Positions 51,507 through 61,172 of a stretch of 64,000 nucleotides of DNA are shown here, in pieces. Both the position numbers and the translations under genes were made by a program. The DNA lies in NCBI GenBank assembly GCA_033721915.1, contig JAWWAC010000004.1, positions 1 to 64,000 of the forward strand, read 5' to 3'. Below the pieces are notes generated by a model. That model had not been told where the DNA came from. It made no database searches and was given only the letters and a program-made list of their open reading frames with translations. The DNA is from REBR01 sp033721915 (GTDB taxonomy: Bacteria; Pseudomonadota; Gammaproteobacteria; Pseudomonadales; Oleiphilaceae). The first letter of the stretch is position 1; every line of letters begins with the position of its first letter.

Positions 51507-52397
51507 CTAGTCCTTGTCCTGGCGCAGTGAGGCCTGGGAGATCTGGCTTTCCGCCGGCACGCTGCGGGTGAGCCAGACGTTGCCGCCGATCACCGAGGCG
51601 CGGCCGATGGTGATGCGCCCGAGGATGGTGGCGCCGGCGTAGATCACCACGTCGTCCTCCACCACCGGGTGGCGTGGCTCGCCTTTGGCCAGCGAGCCTT
51701 CCGGCGTTTCATTGAAGCGCACCGCGCCCAGTGTCACGGCCTGGTAGAGCCGCACCCGGTCTCCCAGTATGGCGGTTTCGCCGATCACCACGCCGGTGCC
51801 GTGGTCGATGAAGAAGGAGCGGCCGATGGTGGCCCCCGGGTGGATATCGATGCCGGTGGCGGAGTGGGCCTTCTCGGAGATGATGCGGGCGATGATCTTC
51901 AGCCCGGCGTGGTAGAACACGTGGGCAATGCGGTGGTGCATCACCGCGTGCACGCCGGGGTAGGTGATCAGCACCTCGTCCACGCAGGTGGCGGCCGGGT
52001 CGCCGTGGTAGGCGGCCACCACGTCCTGGTCCAGCAGCACCCGCAGGTCCGGCAGCTGGCTGAGTATGCCATCCACCAGGGTGTTGGCCCGCTCCTGCCG
52101 TTCCTGCTCGCTGGTGTTGCTGGGGTCGATATAGGCCAGCTCCAGTGCCACCTGCTCCTGCAGCTGGCACTGGGCCTTGCCCAGGTGATAGGCCACGAAG
52201 TGGTCTTCCCGCTCCTTGGTCAGGTCCGGCGGCCCCAGGCGCATGGGGAAGAGCACGCCACTGAGGCGGTCCATGATCTGGTAGACCGCCTGGCGGGAGG
52301 GCAGCTCACGGCTGCCCAGGTGAATGTCACGGCCCTGGCTCTGGCGCCATTCGTAACGGGCTTTACGCAACTGGTCGACAACGGTGGGGATCAGCAT
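51507..52397 (-). CDS. Serine O-acetyltransferase (EpsC/CysE type)
   Basis: A 296-residue acetyltransferase. The N-terminal helical part is followed by a left-handed beta-helix with hexapeptide repeats: GIDIHPGATIGRSFFIDHGT, GVVIGETAILGDRV and VIYAGATILGRITIGRAS. It transfers acetyl from acetyl-CoA to serine, giving O-acetylserine for cysteine synthesis. The long N-terminal domain places it with the EpsC-type enzymes. ATG 52397 has a perfect aggaggc ribosome-binding site. cysJ-cysI lie just upstream on the same strand, which fits a cysteine-biosynthesis neighbourhood. Confidence 0.92.
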   Translation of the reverse strand: MLIPTVVDQLRKARYEWRQSQGRDIHLGSRELPSRQAVYQIMDRLSGVLFPMRLGPPDLTKEREDHFVAYHLGKAQCQLQEQVALELAYIDPSNTSEQERQERANTLVDGILSQLPDLRVLLDQDVVAAYHGDPAATCVDEVLITYPGVHAVMHHRIAHVFYHAGLKIIARIISEKAHSATGIDIHPGATIGRSFFIDHGTGVVIGETAILGDRVRLYQAVTLGAVRFNETPEGSLAKGEPRHPVVEDDVVIYAGATILGRITIGRASVIGGNVWLTRSVPAESQISQASLRQDKD

Positions 52398-52708
52398 GGC
52401 GCCTCCTACTTATATTAAGCTCCGGGCCTTCTCGGACATTGGCGCCGGGCCGGCTTTGTTCGTGTTCGGTGCGGCTTTTACGGCACCGGGGCCCCGCCCT
52501 GACTATCTTCTCATAACCGGGGCTCAAAAAGCGCGGTTGCCCTGGCCGGGGAAGGAAAGCCTATAACATCCGGCCGGGGTAATACCATGCCAGAGAGGCA
52601 CCCGGGTGCCCGGCTGTTACAGGGCGCCTTTTCCGGCCAACTGGCCAACTGGCAGGGGATGCGCCCGTTGCGTCGCGGGCGCTGTTTCCGGTGCGTCACG
52701 GACGCCGT
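52398..52708. other. Intergenic region between cysI and the serine acetyltransferase gene
   Basis: About 310 bp without a gene. Near the left end, on the minus strand, taatataag lies shortly before the acetyltransferase ribosome-binding site and may be part of its promoter. GC-rich repeats (ggccaactggccaactgg at 52632-52649; cgcgggcgc) are present. No terminator with a T-run is visible after cysI. Confidence 0.45.
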
Positions 52709-54421
52709 TCAGGACGGGTCGCTGACCTGTGCCTGGTGAAAGGCGCCCGGGGAGCGGTCCTCGTCCACGATGCCGCTGCGCAGCAGGAAATCGCCTAAGG
52801 GCTCCTCCCCTTCCCGCTCATCCGCAAAGCGCTGCAGCATCGGCGCCAGCACCGCCAGCAGGGTCTCCTCGTCGATGTTTTCCCGGTACAGGCGGTTCAT
52901 GCGCTGGCCGATGCGGTCGCCCCCCAGGTAGAGGTTGTAGCGCCCCGGCGCCTTGCCGGTGAGGCCGATTTCCGCCAGATAGGGTCGGGCACAGCCGTTG
53001 GGGCAGCCGGTGACGCGCAGGTTGATGGGCACTTCGGACACCCCGGCTTTGGCCATCAGGTCTTCCAGCTTTTCCACCAGCTCCGGCAGGTAACGCTCGG
53101 ACTCGGCCATGGCCAGTCCGCAGGTGGGGAAGGCCACACAGGACAGGGCGTTGCGTCTGAGCGGGGAGCTCTGGCTGCCATCGTCCAGCCCGTAGCGCTC
53201 CACCAGGGCCTGTATGCTGTCTTTGTCCTTCTGGGCGACATGGGCGATGATCAGGTTCTGGTTGCCGGTGACGCGAAACTCCCCCTTGTGCACCCGGGCG
53301 ATTTCCCGCAGCGCGCTGCGCAGTTTCAGGTCCGGGAAGTCCGCCACGCGCCCGCTGGCGATGCGCAGTGTAAGGTGGCTCTTGCCGTTGTCTCCCTTCA
53401 CCCAGCCGAAGCGGTCGCCGTTGTGGGTGAAGCGGTAGGGCCGTGCCTGTCCCATGGGCTGGCCGTGATACTCCCGGAACAGCTCCAGGAAACGCGCCAG
53501 CCCCAGGTCGTCCAGTGTGTACTTGAGCCGGGCATGGTCGCGGTTGTCACGGGCGCCGTAGTCGCGCTGCACGGCGGCGATGGCCTCGCAGGCGTCCGCC
53601 GCCTGCTCCGTGGGGACAAAACCGGCCACGGTGGCCAGGCGGGGGTAGGTTTCCGGTGCTCCGTAACGGGTGCCCATGCCGCCACCAATGGCCACGTTGA
53701 ACCCCTGCAGGCGGCCCTTTTCCACAATGGCGATCAGGCCGATGTCGTTGGCGAACAGGTCGCAGTCGTTGTCCGGCGGCACCGCCAGTGCAATCTTGAA
53801 TTTACGGGGCAGGTAGCTGGCGCCATAGAAAGGCTCCTCGTCCTCCTCAAGGCGGTGCACGCACTCCTCGTCCAGCCAGATCTCGGCATAGGCGGAGGAG
53901 CGCCAGCGCAGGCGGTCGCTGATCCGGGAGGCCAGCTGGTACACCGTCTGGTGCAGTGGTGACTCGTGGGGGTTCACGCTGGTTACCACGTTGCGGTTGA
54001 CATCGCCGCAGGCCCCCACGGAGTCAATGCCCAGTGCGTTGACCTTCTGCATCAGCGGCTTGAGCCGGCCCTTGAACACCCCGTGGAACTGGAAGGTCTG
54101 ACGGGTGGTCAGGCGCAGTGTGTGGTTGGCGCACTGCTCCGCCACCTCGTCCAGACCCAGCCACTGGCGGGGTGTGAGCACGCCGCCGGGCAGGCGCAGG
54201 CGCACCATGAACTGGTACAGGGGCTCCAGCTTCTGTCGGCGGCGCTGGTCGCGATGGTCCCGGTCGTCCTGCTGGTAGATGCCGTGGAACTTGCTCAGGG
54301 CCGTGTCCGGATCCGCCAGGGCACCGGTGGCCTCGTCCTCCAGCCCACGGGCCAGTGTGCCGCGCAGATAGTGGCTTTCCCGCTTGATGATTTCCGCTTT
54401 TGGCAGTGTTGTCTCGGCCAT
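52709..54421 (-). CDS. cysI: NADPH-sulfite reductase hemoprotein (beta) subunit
   Basis: A 570-residue siroheme/4Fe-4S enzyme; E. coli CysI has 570. It reduces sulfite to sulfide with six electrons. The cluster-binding cysteines are in CVAFPTCGLAMAESERY and VTGCPNGCARPYLAEIG. Two related half-repeats characteristic of the family are present, including TTRQTFQFHGVFKGRL. The start ATG overlaps the cysJ stop by one base (TGATG), giving tight coupling to the flavoprotein partner. Confidence 0.96.
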   Translation of the reverse strand: MAETTLPKAEIIKRESHYLRGTLARGLEDEATGALADPDTALSKFHGIYQQDDRDHRDQRRRQKLEPLYQFMVRLRLPGGVLTPRQWLGLDEVAEQCANHTLRLTTRQTFQFHGVFKGRLKPLMQKVNALGIDSVGACGDVNRNVVTSVNPHESPLHQTVYQLASRISDRLRWRSSAYAEIWLDEECVHRLEEDEEPFYGASYLPRKFKIALAVPPDNDCDLFANDIGLIAIVEKGRLQGFNVAIGGGMGTRYGAPETYPRLATVAGFVPTEQAADACEAIAAVQRDYGARDNRDHARLKYTLDDLGLARFLELFREYHGQPMGQARPYRFTHNGDRFGWVKGDNGKSHLTLRIASGRVADFPDLKLRSALREIARVHKGEFRVTGNQNLIIAHVAQKDKDSIQALVERYGLDDGSQSSPLRRNALSCVAFPTCGLAMAESERYLPELVEKLEDLMAKAGVSEVPINLRVTGCPNGCARPYLAEIGLTGKAPGRYNLYLGGDRIGQRMNRLYRENIDEETLLAVLAPMLQRFADEREGEEPLGDFLLRSGIVDEDRSPGAFHQAQVSDPS

Positions 54422-56214
54422 CAGTAGATATCCCTCTGGTAGCGTTTCTCACGGGCCAGCTGGCGCAGGAAGTCCTGTGCCTGTTCACGGCTGCGCCGGC
54501 CCTGCTGGGCGATGATGTCGATCAGCGCCTCGTTCACATCCGGCGCCATGGCGTCCGCATCGCCACAGACGTAGATCCAGGCCCCCTCTTCGATCCAGCG
54601 CCACAGCGCTTCGGCGCATTCACGCAGGCGGTGCTGCACATAGCGCTTCTCCGGCTGGTCCCTTGAGAAGGCCACGGAGATGCGCTCCAGCAGACCGCTG
54701 CGCCGCCAGGCCAGCCACTCGCTCTGGTAGAGAAAGTCGCTGCGAAAGTGCTGCTCGCCGAAGAACAGCCAGTTACGTCCACTGGCACCGCGCTCCTCCC
54801 GCTCCTGCATAAAGGCCCTGAAGGGGGCCACGCCGGTGCCGGGGCCGATCATGATCAGTGGGGTGTCGTCGTTCTCCGGCAACTTGAAGTTCTTGTTGGG
54901 GTCGATGTACACCGGCACCCGGGTGTCTTCCTCCAGGCGCTGTGCCAGCCAGGTGGAGGCCACCCCTTCCCGCGCCCGGTCATGGGCCTGGTAGCGCACC
55001 GGTGCCACGGTGATATGCACCTCGTCCTCCACCGCCGCCTGGCTGGAGGCAATGGAGTAAAGCCGTGGCGCCAGTGAGCGCAGCATGCCCGTGAGTGTCT
55101 GCGGTGACAGGTCTTTGATGGGCCACTGGCGCACCAGGTCCAGCAGGTCACGGCCACGCATCCAGTCGTTCAGTGCCTTGTGGTCCGCCACCAGCTGGTT
55201 GAGTGATTCATCCTTCAGCTGCCTGGCCCAGGCCTCCATCAATGGCCGTGTCAGCTGGGTGATTTCACGGTAATGCTGCAGTGCCTCCCTGAGGCTTGTC
55301 TCTTTTTTGCCCACGGAGACCGGTGTGTCACCGTCCATTTCCAGCGCCTCCAGCAGCGCCGCCACCAGTGCCGGGTCGTTGCTGGGGTAAACACCCAGTG
55401 CATCACCGGGCTGGTAACTCAGACCGGAATCTTCCAGTGAAAATTCCAGGTGCCGTGTGTCCTTGCCGGAGCCCTCACCGGTGAGCACCAGATGCTCCAG
55501 CACCGGCGCCATGAAGGGGTTTTTGCGGTTGTAGCGGGGCTTGTCGCTGGCGGCGGGGGCCTGGCCGGGGCTGCTGGCCGGGGCACTGGCCCCGGAACGG
55601 GCCACACAGGCCTCCAGCAGGGATTCCATCCAGGCTTCCGCGGGCTCGTCGTAATCGATGTCGCAGTCCACCCGGTCAACCAGTGGGCTGGCACCGAGGG
55701 CACTCATGCGGGCATCCAGGTCCTTGCCGGTCTGGCAGAAGTGCTCGTAGCTGCTGTCACCCAGTGACAGCACCGCGTAATGCACCCCCTTGAGATCCGG
55801 CGCCTTGCGGCCATGGAGAAACTCGTGGAAGTCCAGCGCGTTGTCCGGCGGGTCCCCTTCCCCGTGGGTGGAGGCGAGCAGCGCCACAAAAGCTTCTTTT
55901 TTCAGCTGGCGTGGCTTGTAGTCGGCCATGTCCTGCACCGTCACCGGCAGGCCCCTGGCCTTTGCCTGCTCACCCAGCTGCTCCGCCAGGCTCTCGGCGT
56001 TGCCGGTCTGTGAACCGTACAACACCGTCAGCACAGGACCCTGCCGCGTCTGAGCCCCGGCATCGGCTGACCCGGGGCTGCGGCCAGCGGACTGAAGGCC
56101 ATGGAGGTAACCGGCCAGCCAGTCCCTCTGGCGCTCATCCAGCCCCTGCAGCAGCTCTTCCAGCTGGCGGGCCTGTTCCTGTGTTAGCGGCGTCTGATCC
56201 GAACTGACAGCCAT
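54421..56214 (-). CDS. cysJ: NADPH-sulfite reductase flavoprotein (alpha) subunit
   Basis: A 597-residue diflavin reductase; E. coli CysJ has 599. The N-terminal flavodoxin domain binds FMN (VLYGSQTGNAESLAEQLGE). The FAD-binding region includes RLYSIASSQAAVEDEVHITV, and the NADPH domain has MIGPGTGVAPFRAFMQEREE and the terminal WIYVCGDADAM. It passes electrons from NADPH to CysI. I use ATG 56214 with an aagagg site upstream; TTG codons three positions earlier are less likely. cysH is not adjacent. Confidence 0.95.
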   Translation of the reverse strand: MAVSSDQTPLTQEQARQLEELLQGLDERQRDWLAGYLHGLQSAGRSPGSADAGAQTRQGPVLTVLYGSQTGNAESLAEQLGEQAKARGLPVTVQDMADYKPRQLKKEAFVALLASTHGEGDPPDNALDFHEFLHGRKAPDLKGVHYAVLSLGDSSYEHFCQTGKDLDARMSALGASPLVDRVDCDIDYDEPAEAWMESLLEACVARSGASAPASSPGQAPAASDKPRYNRKNPFMAPVLEHLVLTGEGSGKDTRHLEFSLEDSGLSYQPGDALGVYPSNDPALVAALLEALEMDGDTPVSVGKKETSLREALQHYREITQLTRPLMEAWARQLKDESLNQLVADHKALNDWMRGRDLLDLVRQWPIKDLSPQTLTGMLRSLAPRLYSIASSQAAVEDEVHITVAPVRYQAHDRAREGVASTWLAQRLEEDTRVPVYIDPNKNFKLPENDDTPLIMIGPGTGVAPFRAFMQEREERGASGRNWLFFGEQHFRSDFLYQSEWLAWRRSGLLERISVAFSRDQPEKRYVQHRLRECAEALWRWIEEGAWIYVCGDADAMAPDVNEALIDIIAQQGRRSREQAQDFLRQLAREKRYQRDIY

Positions 56215-56404
56215 TGGCAACAACCTCTTGTTGGCCCTCCGGGACTCTTTCAGAAATACTGAGAGTCATGTTAACAAGTGCTGCAACCGGTCTTAACCCG
56301 AGGCTTCATATGACCGGCCACTGACCACTATACTTGGGCCCCTGCCACTGTTCCCAAGGGGCCTGTTGCTCCCCGGGATCCACCCGCTGACTGAGGAAAA
56401 CACT

Positions 56405-56887
56405 GTGGACTTACTGATAGACAGTTACGCCTGGATAATTGTCTCGGGCTGGGGTTACTGGCTGGCGCTGCTGGGCGTGGGCATCTGCCTGGCCTGCTGG
56501 TTCGGCCGCCGGCTGGACGGCCTGCTGCGCTTTGCCATCGGGGTGTTTTTCGCCATCTCCACCGTAGCCACCGCCGTGGTGACCTGGCACACGGACCAGT
56601 ACGGTGACACCGCCAGGGCACTGCAGCGCGAGGCGCCGGAGCATCCGGTGCTGGAGGAAGTGGCCCGCTTCGAGCAGGCCCGGGACTGGCATGCGGCCGT
56701 GGCCTTTACCCGTGAGTGGCAGGATTTCCGCCGTGGCGAGGACCTCGCCCGGCTGCGGGAGCAGGCCGTGCGGCAGAACAGTGCCGAGCTTGAAGCCATC
56801 ACAGCCGCCACGGAAAAAGGGGCTCTCAGCGAAACCCGCTACCAGCAATGGGTTCAGACCTTGCAGGAACAGCCGGTCAGGGATTAA
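56405..56887 (+). CDS. Hypothetical membrane protein
   Basis: A 160-residue protein with two hydrophobic segments at about residues 8-31 and 38-58, and a long helical, charged C-terminal part (about 65-160) that should be cytoplasmic or periplasmic. I do not recognise a family. The GTG at 56405 is chosen because tgaggaaa is correctly spaced before it; a frame extending to 56366 lacks a site. It is divergent from cysJ and followed after 78 bp by a DUF2244 gene on the same strand. Confidence 0.6.
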   Translation: MDLLIDSYAWIIVSGWGYWLALLGVGICLACWFGRRLDGLLRFAIGVFFAISTVATAVVTWHTDQYGDTARALQREAPEHPVLEEVARFEQARDWHAAVAFTREWQDFRRGEDLARLREQAVRQNSAELEAITAATEKGALSETRYQQWVQTLQEQPVRD

Positions 56888-56965
56888 TCGGCATCCGGGG
56901 CGGGCCGTTTGACGGCGCCCTTCGTATCAATCCGTGATATTGGCAGGCACTGATGGAGCCACTCC

Positions 56966-57472
56966 ATGATCGAGCCACTGCAGGACAATGACAGCACCTC
57001 ACTGGTGCTGACCCCCAACCGTTCACTGAGCTGGCAGGGCAATCTGTGGATCTGCCTGGCCTTTGCCTTCTATTTCCTGACGGTGGGCGTGGGCACGGCG
57101 CTGCTGGGGGCCTGGGTGGTGTTTCCCTTTGCGGTGCTGGAGCTGGCGGTGCTGTTTGCGGGGCTTTGGGTGACCACCCGACTGTGCTACCGCCAGCAGG
57201 TGCTGACACTGACACCGGAGACACTGCGTCTTGAGAAGGGCCTGAACGTCAAACAGGAGGAGTGGGAGCTGCCACGGCGCTGGACGCGGGTTTACATCAA
57301 GTACCCGGTGCATTACTGGAAGCCACCGCGCCTGACACTGGTGCACCGGGACAGGGAGGTGGCCCTGGGGGAGTTTCTCAACCCGGAGGACACCGCCGAG
57401 CTGATCGACTTCCTGGAGAAAAAGGGTTTTACCATTGATGAGATCCGGGAGACGGAAATCATCCGCTTCTGA
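56966..57472 (+). CDS. DUF2244 family membrane protein
   Basis: A 168-residue protein with two hydrophobic segments (about 27-70) and a soluble C-terminal part. PNRSLSWQGNLWICLAFAFY, the conserved FPFAVLELAVLFAGLW and the ending REVALGEFLNPED match DUF2244 integral membrane proteins, often seen beside cytochrome oxidase genes. None are visible here. Function unknown. It is followed by a convergent gene 28 bp away without a clear terminator. Confidence 0.85.
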   Translation: MIEPLQDNDSTSLVLTPNRSLSWQGNLWICLAFAFYFLTVGVGTALLGAWVVFPFAVLELAVLFAGLWVTTRLCYRQQVLTLTPETLRLEKGLNVKQEEWELPRRWTRVYIKYPVHYWKPPRLTLVHRDREVALGEFLNPEDTAELIDFLEKKGFTIDEIRETEIIRF

Positions 57473-57500
57473 GCCCTGCCCTGTCCGCCCGGACCGTGAC

Positions 57501-58034
57501 TCAGGCCGGGCTGGCATTGGCCAGTGCCAGACGCCGCAGCCCCACCAGCCCCGCCAGAGCCGTGATGCTGGTGACCGCCATGCCCGGCACCGAGCCCAGC
57601 TGAATGGCGTAAAGCAGGAAGATGCACTGCCCCAGGATCATGCCCTTGCGCCTCGGCACTCCCCGCAGTGTGTGCTCCGAAAAGGTCAGCACAATACAGC
57701 CCACCGCGGAGAAGACATCCGCCAGCCCGGTGCCGAACCAGGCCGAGCCGCTCACCCCCAGGGTGGCAAACACCGTGGCCAGAACGGCGCGCCGCCCCAG
57801 TGGCGCATTCTGGGTCCAGTGCGCACAGAAAATGCCCACCGCCGCAATGGCGTGCACAATGGCCCCGGACTTCGAGCCCATCAGCCCGTAATGCAGCGCC
57901 CAGAAGGCCACGCCGGTGGCGATAATGGCCAGCAGGCCCCGGTCGCTCTTGCGGGCCATGGCGGTGACGGTGATGGTCAGTGCCAGCACCCCGACCCCGT
58001 TGGCCACCAGAGGGGAAAACAGAAAATCCGGCAA
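57501..58034 (-). CDS. YgjV family inner-membrane protein
   Basis: A 177-residue protein with about six hydrophobic segments and the Imp-YgjV layout: ALTITVTAMARKSDRGLLAI, FWALHYGLMG and AWFGTGLADVFSAVGCIVL. The E. coli family member is an inner-membrane protein of unknown role. It is divergent from the diguanylate cyclase gene and appears monocistronic. Confidence 0.8.
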   Translation of the reverse strand: MPDFLFSPLVANGVGVLALTITVTAMARKSDRGLLAIIATGVAFWALHYGLMGSKSGAIVHAIAAVGIFCAHWTQNAPLGRRAVLATVFATLGVSGSAWFGTGLADVFSAVGCIVLTFSEHTLRGVPRRKGMILGQCIFLLYAIQLGSVPGMAVTSITALAGLVGLRRLALANASPA

Positions 58035-58280
58035 AAAACACTCCCGGCCCGGACAAAGGCCTGTCGCTCATAAAAGACCCGGGCGGAGCAGGAACCGCCT
58101 CTCTGGCGCCTGCTCTGGCCCAGACCAGTCTACTACGCCCCGGACGATTAATCAGGCTTTACGGAGGGTCCCGAAAGACATTGTGAAATTTTGCAAACTA
58201 CTTGCAGTAATCAACTATCCCGGTATCCTTTTCAAGGGGCTCGCGATTTGGCCTGCCCGGACTGGCAACCAAGGGCCAAC

Positions 58281-60407
58281 ATGGGCACGCCCTCCCCAGA
58301 CACTCCACGGCCAGGACTGCCAGTGTGTAAAGTGCTATCAAGAAGTGGTATCAGCGCTCCTCTTCTCTTTCCCCCGGGACTGAGCCTGTTGCTTGTACTC
58401 AGCCTGACCAGTCTGCCGGTCGCTTCTACCCTGCTGCTTGGATTCCCCGTGACGCCTTACTGGCCCTGGCTGCTGCTGACGGGGTTGGCACTGGGTGGCT
58501 GGAGCCTCTGGCTGCTGCATCAGAGACAGGCTTTCCGCCGCCTTGCCGACCGGCACAGGACTGAGCTTGAAACGACCCGAAAAGAGCTTGAGGGCGCACT
58601 GCACAGGCTGGAGCAGGTCGCCACCAATGTGCCGGGCGTGGTGTTCAGTTTCACCGGTGACCCCCACAGCCAGCAATACCGCTTCCCGTTTATCAGCGAA
58701 CGGGTCCAGAGCCTGTTCGAGGTTCCCCCCGACATTCTGCTGGAGAGTGCCAACCCGCTGATCGAGCGCTTTCACCCGGAAGACCTGGCCGACTACCTGG
58801 CCGGTGTGGCCGATGCCATGCTTCATCAGAGAGAGTGGCAACACCAGGCCCGACTGCGCACCAGCACAGGGGAGTACCGCTGGTTTGAGGCCCAGTCACA
58901 ACCCTTGCAGCAGGAAGACGGCCAGATCCTCTGGTACGGTTATTTCACGGATATCCAGCGACACAAGGAGACCGAGGCGGCACTGAGGGCCAGCGAGAAC
59001 CGGTTCCGCTCACTGGTGGAGAATGCCAACGACATTATTTACACTCTGGACGAGGAGCTCCGCATCCAGTATGCCTCCAGCAATTTCGAGCGACTGCTGG
59101 GCATGGCCCCCGAGAAGGCCAGGGGGCGTTCCATTCAGGAGTTTTTGCACCCCAACGACCTGCCCGATTGCCAGGCCTTCATCCTGCAGGTGTTTCGTAC
59201 CGGAGAGCGGCAGAGCGGTGTCGAGTACCGGGTCCGGCACCGTAACGGCCAATGGCACTGGCACACCTCCAATGCCTCACTGGTGGACAACCCGCTGACC
59301 GGGAGGCCGGAATACCTGGGCATCTCAAGGGACATTACCCAGCAGCACCAGAGCCGCCAGGAGGCCCTCTACCAGGCGGGCTTCCAGAAGCTGGTGGCCC
59401 GGCTCTATTCGGGTTTTTCCCGGTCGGATGCCCGGGATATGCAGGCCAGTGTTGAAAGGGCCCTGACTCAGGTGGGGCTTTTCTTCAAGGTGGGTCGAAC
59501 CTATATCCACCAGTTCTCCCGGGACCGCAGCGAAGTGGTTTGCCAGTACTTGTGGTGCCGGCAGGGCTTACCGCCCATCAGTAAGGAATACCAGTCCATT
59601 CAGCTGCAGACCCTTCCCTGGGCCCGGGAGAAAATGGAACAGCTGGCACTGGAGGAAGCCCCCCTCTTTGTCGAGGATGTCCGGCAGCTGCCGGAAGAGG
59701 CGTCGGCAGAGAGGGCCCTGCTGGAAGAGGAAGGAGTGCGGTCGTTCTTTTGCGTACCACTCAAGCCCGGCGGCCAGGTCACGGGTTTTCTGGGTATGGA
59801 TGCCATGGAAAAACGCCAGTGGCGCGACGACCAGGTGGAGTTGCTGCAGGTGGTGGCCAATATTTTCTCCGATGCCCTGGAGAAACAACGTCTGGCCCGT
59901 GACCTGTTCCGCCTGTCCGTCACGGACCCACTGACCGGGCTGTACAACCGGCGCCACCTGATGGAGCGCATGCAGGCCATGGCCGCCGAGTACGACCGTT
60001 TCGGACAACCCTGCTCACTGCTCCTGCTGGATCTGGACCACTTCAAGGCCCTCAACGACAGCCATGGCCATGCCATGGGGGATTATACCCTGCAGTGCTT
60101 TGCCGGTATTCTCCAGAGCAACATCCGCCCCTCGGACGTGGCCGCCCGTTACGGAGGCGAGGAGTTTATCGTGCTGCTGTCCAATACCGACAAGGAACAG
60201 GCCACCCAGATGGCCGCACGGTTGCTGCAGAGTACCCGCGACAGTGCCATTGCCTTTAATGGCCAGGAGCATCGCATCACGAGCAGTGTGGGCGTGGCCT
60301 GTATCACCGAGATACCGGACTGGGGCAACCCGGACCAGTTGCTGAATCTGGCGGACCAGCGCCTGTACAAGGCCAAAAAGACAGGCCGTGACCAGGTGGG
60401 CGCCTGA
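58281..60407 (+). CDS. Diguanylate cyclase with PAS-PAS-GAF sensory modules
   Basis: A 708-residue membrane-anchored sensor. Two hydrophobic stretches near the N-terminus (about 27-48 and 54-77) are followed by a coiled-coil, a PAS domain with PAC (LEQVATNVPGVVFSFTG), a second PAS (FRSLVENANDIIYTLDEELR), a GAF domain and a C-terminal GGDEF. The active site reads GGEEF, with the inhibitory RxxD (RPSD) five residues before it, so c-di-GMP synthesis with product inhibition is expected. ATG 58281 is preceded by aaggg; a TTG start at 58191 is possible. pelG/pelF, whose system responds to c-di-GMP, lie 2 kb downstream. Confidence 0.92.
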   Translation: MGTPSPDTPRPGLPVCKVLSRSGISAPLLFPPGLSLLLVLSLTSLPVASTLLLGFPVTPYWPWLLLTGLALGGWSLWLLHQRQAFRRLADRHRTELETTRKELEGALHRLEQVATNVPGVVFSFTGDPHSQQYRFPFISERVQSLFEVPPDILLESANPLIERFHPEDLADYLAGVADAMLHQREWQHQARLRTSTGEYRWFEAQSQPLQQEDGQILWYGYFTDIQRHKETEAALRASENRFRSLVENANDIIYTLDEELRIQYASSNFERLLGMAPEKARGRSIQEFLHPNDLPDCQAFILQVFRTGERQSGVEYRVRHRNGQWHWHTSNASLVDNPLTGRPEYLGISRDITQQHQSRQEALYQAGFQKLVARLYSGFSRSDARDMQASVERALTQVGLFFKVGRTYIHQFSRDRSEVVCQYLWCRQGLPPISKEYQSIQLQTLPWAREKMEQLALEEAPLFVEDVRQLPEEASAERALLEEEGVRSFFCVPLKPGGQVTGFLGMDAMEKRQWRDDQVELLQVVANIFSDALEKQRLARDLFRLSVTDPLTGLYNRRHLMERMQAMAAEYDRFGQPCSLLLLDLDHFKALNDSHGHAMGDYTLQCFAGILQSNIRPSDVAARYGGEEFIVLLSNTDKEQATQMAARLLQSTRDSAIAFNGQEHRITSSVGVACITEIPDWGNPDQLLNLADQRLYKAKKTGRDQVGA

Positions 60408-60410
60408 GTG

Positions 60411-61172
60411 TCAGGGCTTGAGCTTGTAGCCGGTGCGGAAGATCCATCGCAACACCAGAAGACACAGCCCCAGAAACACCCCTGACATCACCAGGCTGAT
60501 GCCCACGGACACATCCGAGGTGCCGTAGAAGCTCCAGCGGAAACCGCTGATCAGGTACACCACCGGGTTGAACAGGGTGATGGTCTGCCACAGCGGTGGC
60601 AGCATGTTGATGGAGTAGAAGGTGCCGCCGAGAAAGGTCAGTGGCATCACGATCATCATGGGGATGATCTGCAGCTTCTCGAAACCGTCCGCCCAGATGC
60701 CGATCATGAAGCCGAACAGGCTGAAGTTGACCGCCGTCAGCACCAGGAAGCCGAACATGAACAGCGGGTGCTGTATTTCGTAGTCCACAAAGAGCCGGGC
60801 CGTCACCAGCACCAGCAGCCCCAGTATCACCGACTTGGTGGCCGCCGCCCCCACATAGCCGATGACCATCTCCGCCGGCGACACCGGTGCGGAGAGTACC
60901 TCGTAGAGGGTGCCGGTGAACTTGGGCATGTAGATGCCAAACGAGGCATTGGAGATGCTCTCGTTCAGCAGCAACAGCATGATCAGCCCCGGAATGATAA
61001 AGGCCCCGTAGGGGATGCCGTCCACTTCCGTCATGCGCGAGCCGATGGCGGCACCGAACACCACAAAGTACAGGGACGTGGCCAGCACCGGCGAGGCGAT
61101 GCTCTGCATCAGTGTGCGGAAGGTGCGGGCCATCTCGTAGCTGTAAATGGCCCGTATGGCATAGAGGTTCAT
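60411..61172 (-). CDS. ABC-2 type transporter permease
   Basis: A 253-residue permease with six hydrophobic segments and the ABC-2 family core: YGAFIIPGLIMLLLLNESIS, MYIGYVGAA-like central loop and FLGGTFYSINMLPPLWQTIT. It overlaps the ATPase gene by 4 bp and completes an exporter of drugs, lipids or polysaccharide; the substrate is unknown. Its 3' end lies 3 bp from the end of the convergent cyclase gene. Confidence 0.92.
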   Translation of the reverse strand: MNLYAIRAIYSYEMARTFRTLMQSIASPVLATSLYFVVFGAAIGSRMTEVDGIPYGAFIIPGLIMLLLLNESISNASFGIYMPKFTGTLYEVLSAPVSPAEMVIGYVGAAATKSVILGLLVLVTARLFVDYEIQHPLFMFGFLVLTAVNFSLFGFMIGIWADGFEKLQIIPMMIVMPLTFLGGTFYSINMLPPLWQTITLFNPVVYLISGFRWSFYGTSDVSVGISLVMSGVFLGLCLLVLRWIFRTGYKLKP